A stretch of 64,000 bases of DNA from Methanothrix sp. (GCF_016706325.1 NZ_JADJJX010000002.1:186001-250000), one strand, 5' to 3'; shown: positions 16,990 to 26,070, counted from the stretch's first letter. Program-made: numbers and translations. Notes: generated by a model from the letters alone, not told the origin.

Positions 16990-17912
16990 ATGGAGGAGAT
17001 TGGAGAGCTCATTGGAAAGGGATTTGCCGTCTGGCAGAGAAACCTCAACCTGTGCATACCCTATATCTTCAGCTCTTTGGCAGCGATGCTGATCTTCATG
17101 GCCTTCGCCATGGCAATGCTTGTATTCGCATTTCCCCAGATGGAAAGGTATTGGAAATTATTCCTGAGTCTTGAGGGGCTGGGAGAGGTCGGGGCGGCAG
17201 ATGAGATCTATGCCCAGATGGTGGCCTCTTTGATGGATCTTGATTGGCAGTCCTATATGCCGATATTTATTCTCATCCTGGGAATGATACTGCTCCTCTC
17301 TCTCGCTGGATCGTACTTCAATGCCGGGGCCATTGGCATGGCCAGGCAGGCTCTGGAAGAGGGAAGATCTGCCATCTCTTCCCTCTGGTCTGCGGGAAGG
17401 AGGCATTTTTGGAATATGTTCCTCCTGAACCTCCTCATTGGACTGATCGTGATGGCAGGCGTGATCTTCCTCCTCCCGGGAATCGAGCAGATTGTTGTGA
17501 ACCCGCCCGATTACCAGCAATATACTGAAGGGATGGGCCTGATCCTGGCCGGAGGGGCGATATTCATCATCTATGCTCTGCTCCTGTCGATTATATTCTC
17601 GCCTGCCCCCTATGCCCTGGTGCTTGAGGGACTGGGTCCGGTGGCGGCAGTCAAGGCGGGCATAGAGTTTTCCTCAACAACAAGTTCGATGTACTGATTC
17701 TATGGCTGGTGGTAGCAGCCCTATCTCTTGTCCTGCAGATGATAGGCAGCTCCTTCACGATGGGGGATGAAGTCACATACCAACCTCTATCATTGATCAT
17801 CACCCTGGCGAATCTCCTGGTCTTAGCACCTCTGGCCAATCTCTGGTGGACAAGGCTTTATATGATCAGAATGAGGATGCTCAATGAGGAAGAGGTGAAG
17901 GATCCTTGGTAG
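16990..17912 (+). pseudogene. DUF7847-like polytopic membrane protein, frameshifted
   Basis: The first part from ATG 16990 (MEEIGELIGKGFAVWQRN) has about five hydrophobic segments and reads normally to AVKAGIEF, then ends at a stop at about 17695-17697 after a non-homologous tail. In the other frame the sequence continues smoothly as FLNNKFDVLILWLVV and a last membrane segment to WTRLYMIRMRM, ending at 17912. Adding one T to the run TTTT at 17668-17671 joins the two and gives 307 residues. Family identity is tentative, based on the archaeal six-helix pattern. A homopolymer sequencing error is as likely as real decay. Confidence 0.7.
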
Positions 17913-18187
17913 ATTTTCCCGGTTTGAGCTATTCGGAGATCATACTGCGCTTCAGGCAGTACAATCTGCTCTGGCAATCTGTGATTGCCGCTGTCTTTGT
18001 CCTTTTGATCTACATTCCGTACTCCTATTTTCTGCTGAGATTGAGCTTCATAGAATCGATAGCTATGGCGCTATATTCCTCTGTGCTCTTCATGGCTGTA
18101 TACTATCTCACCTCCACATTCATCTTGAAGAGGGTCAGAAAGGCGGCCATTCAATCCCACGGGCCGAAGAAAGGGTTGAGAAAATAG
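17906..18187 (+). CDS. Small two-helix membrane protein
   Basis: A 93-residue hypothetical protein that would start at TTG 17906, overlapping the end of the preceding membrane protein gene. Two hydrophobic helices (about 24-45 and 49-72) precede a basic tail, KRVRKAAIQSHGPKKGLRK. No family recognised. The overlap and shared membrane nature suggest that it is co-expressed with the upstream gene. A later in-frame start cannot be excluded. Confidence 0.55.
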   Translation: MVDFPGLSYSEIILRFRQYNLLWQSVIAAVFVLLIYIPYSYFLLRLSFIESIAMALYSSVLFMAVYYLTSTFILKRVRKAAIQSHGPKKGLRK

Positions 18188-18267
18188 GCCGCCGGCCAAC
18201 CGGGGCAGCCGGCCAGCCGAAAGTATAAGTCCTGCCACCGGCAAATAATGATCCCGAAGGGTTGAAG

Positions 18268-18750
18268 ATGGAACTTATGGTTGTGAAGATGGAGATCCCT
18301 GAGGGATCAAATCTTGTTTTGGGGCAGAGCCATTTCATAAAGACGGCAGAGGACCTCTATGAGGCCATGGCCGGCACTGTCCCCGGGGCGAAGTTCGGCA
18401 TAGCATTCTCCGAGGCCAGTGGCGAGTGCCTGGTGCGAACCGAGGGCAATGATCGGGAGCTGGTCGAGGCAGCAAGGAGAAACTCACTTCAGCTCGCCTG
18501 CGGCCATAGCTTTGTGCTGCTGATGAAGGGGGCCTTTCCGATAAACGTTCTCAATGCCATCAAGTCCATCCAGGAGGTATGCGGGATATTCTGCGCCACC
18601 GCCAACCCCCTGGAGGTGGTTGTGGCCCAGACCAATCTGGGAAGGGGGATCATGGGGGTGATCGACGGATTCGTGCCCAAGGGGGCTGAGAGCGACCAGC
18701 AGGTCGAGGAGAGGCGCCACCTGCTCAGGAGGTTTGGATATAAACTTTGA
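18268..18750 (+). CDS. Adenosine-specific kinase family protein (DUF355)
   Basis: A 160-residue protein from ATG 18268 (MELMVVKMEIPEG) with GKFGIAFSEASG-like AKFGIAFSEASGECLVR (about 47-63), CGHSFVLLMKGAFP (about 84-97) and ANPLEVVVAQTNLGRGIMGV (about 117-136). These segments define the DUF355 / adenosine-specific kinase family (PF04008). An upstream TTG at 18262 is in frame. The 3' end overlaps the pyrC start by 17 bp, so the two genes are translationally linked. The biochemical role is weakly established for the family. Confidence 0.85.
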   Translation: MELMVVKMEIPEGSNLVLGQSHFIKTAEDLYEAMAGTVPGAKFGIAFSEASGECLVRTEGNDRELVEAARRNSLQLACGHSFVLLMKGAFPINVLNAIKSIQEVCGIFCATANPLEVVVAQTNLGRGIMGVIDGFVPKGAESDQQVEERRHLLRRFGYKL

Positions 18751-20074
18751 TCTGGCGGTATCAAACGGCCGGGTCTTCACCCCCCAGGGGTTGAAGAGCA
18801 TTGAGATCTGGATCAGAGAGGGAAGGATTGCTGCTCTGGGCGGCTCACATCGGGCAGCAGAGAGGATTGACGCCCGCGGAATGCTGGTCCTTCCGGGATG
18901 CATAGATGCTCATGTCCACTTCCGTGATCCGGGACAGACATACAAGGAGGACTGGCTTACCGGGTCTGTCTCTGCCGCTGCAGGAGGGGTGAGCACAGTC
19001 ATCGATCAGCCGAACACCGATCCCAGAACCCTGGACCGCCGGTCATTCGAGCTGAAGCTCCAGTCGGCGCGGGCCCGTTCGGTGGTGGACTACTGCATCA
19101 ACGGCGGGCCGGGAAGGATCGAGGAGCTGAAGAAGGCCGGGGTTCAGGCCATCGGGGAGATATTCTCTTATGAGCACAGCGACACCGATCTGGCTGGGAT
19201 TCTCGCCCGGACGAGAGGTCTGGGGCTATTGGCCACTGTTCATGCCGAGGACGGCTCAATAATCAGGGAGAGGAGAGATGAGCTATCTGAGCAGCATGAT
19301 CCTTCAGTCCACTCCCTCGCCCGGCCGGTGGAGGCTGAGCTTCGAGCGATAGAGAAGGTCTTGGCCTGGTCGGATCGCCTGCATATCTGCCACCTGAGCA
19401 GCGGCCCGGGCCTCAGGCTGATCGAGAGGGCGAGGCAGAAGCGGGCGTTGGAGGGGATGGGAGAGGGAGCGGAGACGACTGGAGGGCATAGCAGCCCGGC
19501 GGGGCTCAGCTGCGAGGTCACCACCCACCACCTTCTTCTCAATGTCGATGACTACAGGAGGCAGGGCTCATATCTGAAGATGAACCCCCCCCTGCGCAGC
19601 CAGGCGGACAACGAACGGCTCTGGGATGGGCTGAGGACGGGGAGCATCGATATTCTGGCATCAGACCACGCCCCCCACCTCCCGGAGGAGAAGGCAGAGG
19701 AGATCTGGGAGGCGCCATCTGGCGTTCCCGGGGTGGAGACAATGCTGCCGCTGATGCTATTTGCTGTGCGGAGAAACTTTTTATCCCTGGAGAGGCTGGT
19801 GGATGCCCTGGCCACCAGGCCGGCGAGGATCTTCTCCCTTGCCCATAAGGGCTCAATTGGAGCCGGAATGGATGCCGATCTGGTGCTGGTGGACTCCAAG
19901 AGGGTAACTGAGATCAGAGCTGACCGGCTGCACAGCCGGGCGGAGTGGACCCCTTATGAGGGGATGAAGGCCATCTTCCCCCGGATGACGATCATCAGGG
20001 GCTCTGTGGTCTGGGATGATGGCCTGGAGGTTGAACCGGGATACGGACGCTTCCAGGGGATGCAGCTGCAATGA
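18734..20074 (+). CDS. pyrC: Dihydroorotase
   Basis: A 446-residue amidohydrolase with the metal site DAHVHFRDPG (H60, H62) and LASDHAPH (about 309-316). It closes carbamoyl aspartate to dihydroorotate in pyrimidine synthesis. The start is TTG 18734 with CAGGAGG immediately upstream, inside the end of the preceding gene. A Gly/Glu-rich insertion (about 242-262, around GMGEGAETTGG) separates two core strands; it keeps the frame and looks like a surface loop. Confidence 0.93.
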   Translation: MDINFDLAVSNGRVFTPQGLKSIEIWIREGRIAALGGSHRAAERIDARGMLVLPGCIDAHVHFRDPGQTYKEDWLTGSVSAAAGGVSTVIDQPNTDPRTLDRRSFELKLQSARARSVVDYCINGGPGRIEELKKAGVQAIGEIFSYEHSDTDLAGILARTRGLGLLATVHAEDGSIIRERRDELSEQHDPSVHSLARPVEAELRAIEKVLAWSDRLHICHLSSGPGLRLIERARQKRALEGMGEGAETTGGHSSPAGLSCEVTTHHLLLNVDDYRRQGSYLKMNPPLRSQADNERLWDGLRTGSIDILASDHAPHLPEEKAEEIWEAPSGVPGVETMLPLMLFAVRRNFLSLERLVDALATRPARIFSLAHKGSIGAGMDADLVLVDSKRVTEIRADRLHSRAEWTPYEGMKAIFPRMTIIRGSVVWDDGLEVEPGYGRFQGMQLQ

Positions 20075-20114
20075 ATGCAAAAGGCTTTATGAGAACAGAG
20101 CAGTATTTTCTCTT

Positions 20115-20573
20115 ATGAGATCCGATTCTTCAGGCACCAGCGATCTGGAACGCATGATCGGCAAAGCAGCAGTGGAAGCGGCGCGGATGTCCAGCCAGGC
20201 GAGCCAGGCGGCAAAGAAGATCCTGGGCGATGTTACGGCTGAGATAGGGGAGGCCAAGAGCCCTGACCAGGCACCGCTTGACCTCATAGATGCCGATTCT
20301 GAGCTGATAGCCCGGGTGGCCCTGCCCGGTGCGAGCAAGGATGAGATCGACCTGAGGGTGACCGAGGACAGCCTGCATATCGATGCCAAGGCCACTCCCA
20401 GGGAGGGCAGATATCTGCGCCGGGAGCTTGGCTCCATAAGCCTGAAAAGGGAGATAAAGCTTCCCGTGGAGGTCAAGCCGGAGCAGACGAAGGCAGCGTT
20501 CAAGGACGGCATCCTGGAGGTGCATCTTCCCAAATTGGTAGTGGTTAGCGCCCAGAGGGTTCAGGTGGATTGA
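20115..20573 (+). CDS. Hsp20/alpha-crystallin family small heat-shock protein
   Basis: From ATG 20115 (MRSDSSGTSDLERM) the product has 152 residues: an Ala-rich N-terminal helix (about 10-50) and an alpha-crystallin-like domain with RVALPGASKDEIDLRVTEDS (about 74-93) and AAFKDGILEVHLPK (about 126-139). The LEVHLPK ending matches Hsp20/ArsA-HSP20 domains. A TATA-like ggctttatga is centred about 20 bp upstream of the ATG, suggesting a leaderless mRNA. It may act as a chaperone or adaptor; a C-terminal IxI motif is not obvious. Confidence 0.8.
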   Translation: MRSDSSGTSDLERMIGKAAVEAARMSSQASQAAKKILGDVTAEIGEAKSPDQAPLDLIDADSELIARVALPGASKDEIDLRVTEDSLHIDAKATPREGRYLRRELGSISLKREIKLPVEVKPEQTKAAFKDGILEVHLPKLVVVSAQRVQVD

Positions 20574-20809
20574 GGCTGGCATCCAGCTGGCCATCATTTT
20601 CCGGCTCTTCGCTGTTTTTTTTGAGCAAACGCGGGGATGCCATCCCCCTCATCAGAGCCGATATATGCATAGAAATATAAGCAACATCCGGCAAAAAGCT
20701 TTATCTACAGGCGCATATATCCCCAAGAGAGGAGGATAAAATGAGATCTCTGCCGGCCAGATGCAGACTTTATTCTGATTATCCATTAGATGATGCTGGC
20801 CATGCCTCA

Positions 20810-20881
20810 TTCTCAGCATCATTCTCAACACCTTTCTCAACACCTTTCTCAGCATCACTTTCAGCATCATTCTCAATTCCA
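20810..20881 (+). repeat. Six tandem 12-bp repeats upstream of the csb2 remnant
   Basis: Six consecutive 12-bp units: ttctcagcatca, ttctcaacacct twice, ttctcagcatca, ctttcagcatca and ttctcaattcca. They lie in a 58-codon frame (ATG 20741, preceded by GAGGAGG) that reads as Ser/Phe-rich repeats and ends before the csb2-like frame. The units vary like a decayed microsatellite. This stretch occupies the place where the 5' half of csb2 would be expected. Confidence 0.85.
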
Positions 20882-20907
20882 ACCTCCATTATGGGCAGAG
20901 CGAGGGG

Positions 20908-21720
20908 ATGGTGCTGAAGCCCACAGTGGCCCGCTATGCTCTGACCGATCGGGGCCAAAGGCCTCTCCTCACTGAGGCCCTCCCCCTGGCGGAGAGGGTT
21001 CACCGGGCCCTGGTGGAGCTATCCGATGGTTCAGCGGTGTTCACGGGCTGCGACAAGCTGCACCGCCCTTTGCAGGGCCACAGGCATGCTCATATCCTCT
21101 GTGAGTCTAATCCGGGCTCTGATTCGGAGGGCAGGGGCGAGATCACAGAGATCAGCATCTATGTTCCCATGGGCTTCGGCTCTGGGGAGCAGAATGCTCT
21201 GCAGAGGCTGAAGGAGATCTATGATGATCACGGAGGCATCTTAGACCTGCTCTATCTGGGATCGGGCAGCCTCGCAGACTATTGCCGCACAGGCGGGAGC
21301 CCTCTGTTCACCAGATCGAAATGCTGGGTCTCGCATACGCCCTTTCTGCCCACCCGCCATCCTAAGGCCACGAGGGCGGGGGTGCCCAAGCTCGATTCTA
21401 ATGGGCGGCAGATCGGCAGCCCGGAGCACGATATACTGCGGCTGCTGGAGCTGGCGGGGTTTCCGGAGGTGGTGGCAATAGAGCCGGTCTCAAGCAGGCT
21501 TCTGGGGGGCAGAGCGGTTCCCTGGCAGGAGTTCGTCCGCAGGAGAGCGACAGATGAGAGGAGGCCGGCAGCCAATGGGGCCGGATATGGATTCCGGATC
21601 GAGTTTGCAGAGGCAGTGCAGGGGCCGGTGGCGGTGGGGTATGGGGGGCATTTTGGGATGGGGGGGTTTGAGGGCAAAAGCAATACTCAGATCTACGAAA
21701 AATACAAAAATATACAATAA
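20908..21720 (+). pseudogene. csb2: C-terminal remnant of CRISPR protein Csb2 (Cas5-Cas6 fusion, type I-G/I-U)
   Basis: The 270-codon frame starts in mid-protein with LKPTVARYALTD and continues through GHRHAHIL (about 50-57), IYVPMGFG, CWVSHTPFLPTRHPK (about 142-156), LGGRAVPWQEF and ends near GFRIEFAEAVQGPVAVGYGGHFGMGGF. These are the landmarks of the GSU0054/Csb2 family, normally around 450-550 residues. The N-terminal Cas5-like half is missing and a 12-bp repeat tract lies in its place. No other cas gene or CRISPR array is visible nearby. The last 20 residues after the glycine-rich loop are probably non-native. I infer a decayed, isolated fragment of a type I-G (I-U) locus. Confidence 0.8.
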
Positions 21721-21735
21721 TGCGGAGAATATACT

Positions 21736-22269
21736 ATGCATATCATTACCGAACTTTTAAATCATCCAATTCTTTCAACTGTTGGCGCTGTAACAACTCT
21801 ATTTGCTCTTTTCAGTTGTATTCTGGTGATTTTAACAGGTTATCTCTACTTATAGAGCATTATTCAGGTATGGATTAGAATCGAAAGGGGTTTAGCAAAA
21901 AGAAAAATAGCTGTATTTGCAGATAGGGAGTTTAACAGCTTAAGGAGCATGCTTGTGGATTCTGGGTTATTCTTGAAGTCAAACGTCGTGCAGATTGAAA
22001 AAAATTCCATCAAGAAAGCAATGGGCATGACTCTATTCTTAGTTCATTGGGATAGTTTTGAATCACAAATAGAAAAAATCTTGGAGTTGAAAGAGGATCA
22101 TGTTGGATTGATAATCTATGCTCCACAGGATGAAGGAAAAATCAATCAAGCTGAATTTAACAAAATTGCTAATGAGCGGAATACCATTGTAGTAAATCTC
22201 AGAGGGAGGCTTCTCAATGACATTTTTATTAGCATGATTACCACAGGCAATCCCCCCTCAAAATATTAA
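21736..22269 (+). pseudogene. Membrane-anchored protein with Rossmann-like domain, split by in-frame TAG
   Basis: ATG 21736 opens MHIITELLNHPILSTVGAV and one hydrophobic helix (about 13-38). Codon 40 is TAG (21853-21855). The same frame then continues with WIRIERGLAKRKIAVFADREFNSL and an alpha/beta domain ending NLRGRLLNDIFISMITT. A second ATG at 21949 could start only the later part. The layout of an N-terminal anchor, a short linker KRKIAVFA and a terminal RGRLLNDI motif looks like a single conserved family of unknown function that I recall only vaguely. Base composition is more AT-rich than its neighbours, suggesting transfer. A nonsense mutation is the simplest reading. Confidence 0.6.
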
Positions 22270-22325
22270 TTTTTTTATAATCCAAAGGCCTAGCCTGAGC
22301 AAATCGACATCGGCGATTGGCGGAG

Positions 22326-22398
22326 TGGGGCCACGGCGATTTGAACGCCGGTCACAGGACCCCCAGTCCTGTAGGATACCAGGCTACCCTATGGCCCC
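22326..22398 (-). tRNA. tRNA-Pro (anticodon GGG)
   Basis: On the minus strand the 73-nt sequence folds as a cloverleaf: acceptor GGGGCCA pairs with TGGCCCC, the anticodon arm is CAGGA-CTGGGGG-TCCTG (anticodon GGG), and the T arm is CGGCG-TTCAAAT-CGCCG. The discriminator base is A. CCA is not encoded (CTCCG follows). A TATA-like cttatatg lies about 25-35 bp upstream on the minus strand (about 22421-22430). Confidence 0.95.
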
Positions 22399-22585
22399 GC
22401 GTAGCTCTCCTTAGGATGCAGAAGTGGCATATAAGTGTTTCCCATTGGATGAGATCTGCTTCCGCCTCAAGAGATATCTGCTGCCGCCTTTATGCGCCAG
22501 AGGCAGGAGAAAGCTCTATGGCTTGGACTGCTCCCCCTCCCCCGGAGAGAAGCCCTCCAGAATATAAGCGGGTTCTTATTCGATA

Positions 22586-22834
22586 TCAGCCATTCTTCAC
22601 ACCCACGTAGACCATCCACAGGCCGACCACCACAGTGAAGCCGAATAGCACCAGGCTCTCGATTGCCAATCCATTGGGCAAGCCGACGAGCACCACCATC
22701 CCCATGATCACAGATCCTGCCCCCATGCTCATCACCCCAACCCTGGCAGTGAGGGGATAGGTCAGAAATCCAAGGGCTATAAAGGCAGCAGCTAACAAGA
22801 GCGGGGCCGAAAATAGAGGGATGGATATGTCCAT
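22586..22834 (-). CDS. Small membrane protein, three helices
   Basis: An 82-residue hypothetical protein with three hydrophobic segments (about 7-27, 32-53 and 58-79) and almost no charged residues. The family was not recognised. It lies alone between tRNA-Pro and the divergent cysteine desulfurase. The start ATG at 22834 is supported by the strongly hydrophobic translation but no clear ribosome-binding site. Confidence 0.6.
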   Translation of the reverse strand: MDISIPLFSAPLLLAAAFIALGFLTYPLTARVGVMSMGAGSVIMGMVVLVGLPNGLAIESLVLFGFTVVVGLWMVYVGVKNG

Positions 22835-22997
22835 AGCCTGCAGTCTCCGGCTGGCTACTTATAGTTTCTCCACAGCTACCTCGCCAAGATGTATGATGAT
22901 TCAGCCAAGAGCCAATCCCCTTTGCCCGCAGGGCAGTGAATGAACCTCTAATCTGAGTTCGCCATCTATTTACCCTCAGCTCTCATAAGAAAGACGG

Positions 22998-24155
22998 ATG
23001 AAGCGCATTTACATGGACCATTCCGCCACCACCCCTGTGGCGCCCGAGGTGCTGGCGGCCATGCTGCCCTATTTCAGTGAGAAGTTCGGCAATGCCTCCA
23101 GCCTGCACCAATCAGGCCGCGAGGCCAGGCTGGCTTTGGAGGAATCAAGGGAGGAGGTAGCAGGCCTGCTGGGGGCAAAGCCGGAAGAGATCATCTTCAC
23201 CTCTGGGGGCACAGAGTCAGACAACCTGGCATTGAAGGGCATAGCCCGCAAAAACCGAAAGAGGGGAAGGCATATCATCACCACCCAAATCGAGCATCCG
23301 GCAATCCTGGAGACCTGCCGCAGCCTGGAGAAGGAGGGCTTTATTGTGACCTACCTGCCAGTAAGCAGGGAGGGGCTGGTCGATCCCTCCGCCCTGGAGG
23401 GGGCCATCCGCCCGGAGACCATTCTCATCTCTGTGATGCACGCCAACAACGAGGTGGGAACCATCCAGCCTCTGGAGGAGATCGGCCGGCTGGCAGCAGA
23501 AAAGGAGATCTATTTTCATACCGATGCCGTGCAGAGCGTGGGCAAGATCCCGGTGAATGTCGACGATCTAAAACTCGATCTGCTATCCCTTTCCGCCCAC
23601 AAGCTCTACGGGCCCAAGGGGGCAGGCGCTCTGTACATCCGCAAAGGGACAAAGATCGAGAGCATCATCCAGGGCGGAGGGCATGAGCGCCGCCTGCGCT
23701 CCGGAACTGAGAACATCTCCGGCATTGTGGGCCTTGCAAAGGCGGCGGAGCTGGCAGGAGAGAGGATGGCTGCCGAGGGGGAGAGGTTGACCGGCCTGCG
23801 CGACCGCCTGGCTGAGCAGGTCCTGGACAGGGTCAAGGAGGCCTGGATAAATGGCAGCATGGAGCGGAGGCTTCCCGGAAACCTGAACTTCGGATTCAAA
23901 TATGTGGAAGGAGAGTCGCTGCTACTCTTTTTGGACACCAAGGGCATCTGCGTCTCCACCGGTTCCGCCTGCTCATCTCATAAGCTTGAGCCAAGCCATG
24001 TCCTCCTCTCCCTGGGCCTTAAGCCTGAGGAGTGCCACGGCTCCCTGAGAATCACCCTAGGGGCATCCAACACCCCAGATGAGGTGGAGTATGTGGCGGA
24101 GAGCATAGTCGAGGCGGTGGAGAGGTTCAGGGGGATATCAGCGCTGGGAAGATGA
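22998..24155 (+). CDS. Cysteine desulfurase, NifS/IscS family
   Basis: A 385-residue PLP enzyme with YMDHSATTPVAPEV at the N terminus, TSGGTESDN (about 73-81), the PLP lysine in SAHKLYGPKGAG (about 197-208) and the sulfur-carrying cysteine in STGSACSSHK (about 320-329). It releases sulfur from cysteine for Fe-S cluster and thio-modified tRNA synthesis. No iscU or other scaffold gene is next to it, unlike many operons. It is preceded by a short leader, with about 490 bp of non-coding DNA after it. Confidence 0.95.
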   Translation: MKRIYMDHSATTPVAPEVLAAMLPYFSEKFGNASSLHQSGREARLALEESREEVAGLLGAKPEEIIFTSGGTESDNLALKGIARKNRKRGRHIITTQIEHPAILETCRSLEKEGFIVTYLPVSREGLVDPSALEGAIRPETILISVMHANNEVGTIQPLEEIGRLAAEKEIYFHTDAVQSVGKIPVNVDDLKLDLLSLSAHKLYGPKGAGALYIRKGTKIESIIQGGGHERRLRSGTENISGIVGLAKAAELAGERMAAEGERLTGLRDRLAEQVLDRVKEAWINGSMERRLPGNLNFGFKYVEGESLLLFLDTKGICVSTGSACSSHKLEPSHVLLSLGLKPEECHGSLRITLGASNTPDEVEYVAESIVEAVERFRGISALGR

Positions 24156-24645
24156 CTCTGCTATTCAAATGCCTCTTAATTTTTTATTATTTGGATTTTT
24201 GGTTTTGCCCGATCGGTCATCTCGCCCATTGTTCTTGGATTTGATCCCTCTTTTGCTGATGGATTCTCCATTCTCCAGAAGAGAATTATTCCCTACTCAA
24301 AGGAGAGTTCGGATAAATCTCTCAATAGAGGTCTCATCACTTAATTATTAGTTCTAATAGATAATAAGGATATTAAGGCCATCTTTATGTGTCCATTTTC
24401 ACCTCAGCGCTTGACGTAATCGTCTATATAAATATGGAACCAAATGGATATGTATGTAGCATATGCGTTAGCAGATGAAAGATTATTTATCTGTATATCT
24501 ATTCAGGGGATCATGCCTGCTTAATATCAATCTGCTTTTTGATCTGCAAGCTATGCTGAGACTCTGATGATATGCATGGAGATATACTGATGGCAAGAAA
24601 GCTACTTCGGCTGGATTGCACCATGAGTTCGCAAGGAGAGAGACA
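24156..24645. other. 490-bp AT-rich intergenic region
   Basis: No convincing gene is visible between the cysteine desulfurase and the wHTH gene. A TATA-like tatataaatatgg lies at about 24424-24436, but it is more than 200 bp upstream of the wHTH start, so an untranslated leader or small RNA is possible. T tracts at about 24178-24200 fit a terminator for the desulfurase gene. Confidence 0.5.
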
Positions 24646-24897
24646 ATGAAAAGAAGCAGACAAGAGATCTTCTCCCAAATCCTGAAAATATGCCTGGATG
24701 GAGCAAATAAGACCAAAATCGTATATCAAGCTAATCTGAATTTCAGAACAGTAAATTCGTATCTGGAAATACTCATCAAGAATCAACATCTAATAGAGAC
24801 CGGTCAGGGAGAGCTGGTGTTGTACAAAACCACAAGAAAGGGGGAGGATCTCCTGGAATGTATAGACAAGGTCAACGATACATTATTTCAGAAATGA
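24646..24897 (+). CDS. Small winged-helix DNA-binding protein (HTH_45-like)
   Basis: From ATG 24646 (MKRSRQEIFSQILKICLDG) the 83-residue protein is one winged helix: helix 1 with EIFSQILKIC, a turn at GANKTKIVYQANLNFRTVNSYL, and a wing ending VLYKTTRKGEDLLE. The ANKTKIVYQANLNF pattern is typical of archaeal single-domain wHTH regulators. GGAGAGA precedes the ATG. Target unknown; its nearest neighbour downstream is a secreted protein on the opposite strand. Confidence 0.82.
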   Translation: MKRSRQEIFSQILKICLDGANKTKIVYQANLNFRTVNSYLEILIKNQHLIETGQGELVLYKTTRKGEDLLECIDKVNDTLFQK

Positions 24898-24954
24898 TAT
24901 GCAGCCTCATTGAGGACAAAGAGAGATGGCCTTTCTGGTTGCATATCGATTCCT

Positions 24955-25014
24955 GGAGGCCGGCATCCTGGCCTCAGGAAAGCCAGCCTCCCGATCTCAG
25001 GAAAGCCGGCCTCC
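24955..25014. repeat. Inverted and direct repeats between convergent genes
   Basis: ggaggccggc (24955-24964) is the inverse complement of gccggcctcc (25005-25014). Between and including them the unit ctcaggaaagccagcctcc occurs twice (24973-24991 and 24996-25014, one difference). The position between convergent genes suggests a structured 3' end or a local duplication. Confidence 0.7.
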
Positions 25015-25032
25015 TCAAAATTCCATCCCGCC

Positions 25033-26070
25033 TCACATAATATCGTTTGTGGCAAGCGAGGTCACAGTGGGCTCAAGAGTATCCGGCGAGGCATTGCCAG
25101 TCTCCTTACCCTCCTTGGTCTTCTGATTCAATCTCTCTCTCATAGCGGCAAGCCTCTCCTTGCTCTTGCTGACGCTGGTATTGATGTTAGTGGCCACAGT
25201 GGCATTCAGGCTGGTGGTATTGTTGTCAGGGGCCTCTGCTGTTGCACTCTCGTTTGTCGTTGCAGCCACCGCAGGCAACGGCTGGACAGCTCGCCCGGCG
25301 GGCTGAGATACGCTCGCATTCTTCGCTCCAGCCGCCCCATAGACCTGCTCATCTGTGAGCGGGATGTAATCGATATCAAAATCGATGACAATGGGATTGC
25401 TGGTATAGTAGCCATATACCAGAGCCGCAGGCCTGCTCTGCAGAGAGATGCCGCTGAAGCCCACCAGCACCCGTTCCCTGCTTGCTCCTCCTTGAGCTAT
25501 GACCTCAGCATCGAATCCTGCTGTAGCACTGTAGGGCCAGCCCCACTGATCAAGAAGGACGAAATCCTCCGGGCTGAATACCACATCCTGGGTGCCATTG
25601 TTCTGGCCACGGAGCTGTACCACTATTCCCTGCTCATCGGGATTGATCAGCCAGTCTACGATCCCATAATACCTTATCAACAGATCCTGATTGCTCGCTT
25701 TGGGTGTGGCCCACCAGTTGATATCGATCGGCCTTCCCCCTTCAGGAGTTGCAGTGATCAGCTTGAAGAGGCTGTTCTTTGGGACCACGAAGTAGACCAA
25801 CTGCCTTCCCTCGTTCAGGGGTTTGTACATCGCTGGATCGTAAACCGAGCCATTCTGATCCATCATCTGATAGGTGGCATTGGGGGCATTCAAAAGCCCG
25901 GTGTCCACCTTCAAGATCTCCTCGCTGTAATTCAGATCATAGGGCATCCTGATTGCTCCAAACAGGATGACTGTAGCATTTCCATCACTGGCCTGCAGAG
26001 GTCGGGCTCCAGCCGTGCCCATGGCCAGAGCCAGTAAGAAGGTCAGAGTAATTATGCACATCTTATTCAT
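25033..26070 (-). CDS. Secreted hypothetical protein with low-complexity C terminus
   Basis: A 345-residue protein with a signal peptide (MNKMCIITLTFLLALAMGTA) and a beta-rich body (about 25-225) followed by an Ala/Asn/Thr-rich tail (about 230-345) with many N-x-S/T sites, typical of exported archaeal glycoproteins. Motifs such as WWATPKASNQDLLIRYYG and QLRGQNNGTQDVVF suggest a DUF4352-like or similar beta fold, but I do not recognise it firmly. It lacks a C-terminal membrane anchor, so it is probably released or bound to the S-layer. Confidence 0.65.
   Translation of the reverse strand: MNKMCIITLTFLLALAMGTAGARPLQASDGNATVILFGAIRMPYDLNYSEEILKVDTGLLNAPNATYQMMDQNGSVYDPAMYKPLNEGRQLVYFVVPKNSLFKLITATPEGGRPIDINWWATPKASNQDLLIRYYGIVDWLINPDEQGIVVQLRGQNNGTQDVVFSPEDFVLLDQWGWPYSATAGFDAEVIAQGGASRERVLVGFSGISLQSRPAALVYGYYTSNPIVIDFDIDYIPLTDEQVYGAAGAKNASVSQPAGRAVQPLPAVAATTNESATAEAPDNNTTSLNATVATNINTSVSKSKERLAAMRERLNQKTKEGKETGNASPDTLEPTVTSLATNDIM

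Noticed and set aside
20741..20917. 58-codon frame with a good ribosome-binding site before the csb2 remnant
   Set aside because: More than a third of it is the 12-bp repeat and it shows no domain; kept only as part of the repeat description.
21853..21855. Pyrrolysine at the TAG of the membrane-anchored protein
   Set aside because: No pyl genes or tRNA-Pyl in this window and no known Pyl enzyme family match; left as an open check, not a call.
24169..24351. 60-codon plus-strand frame in the AT-rich spacer
   Set aside because: No ribosome-binding site, no homology and unlikely composition.
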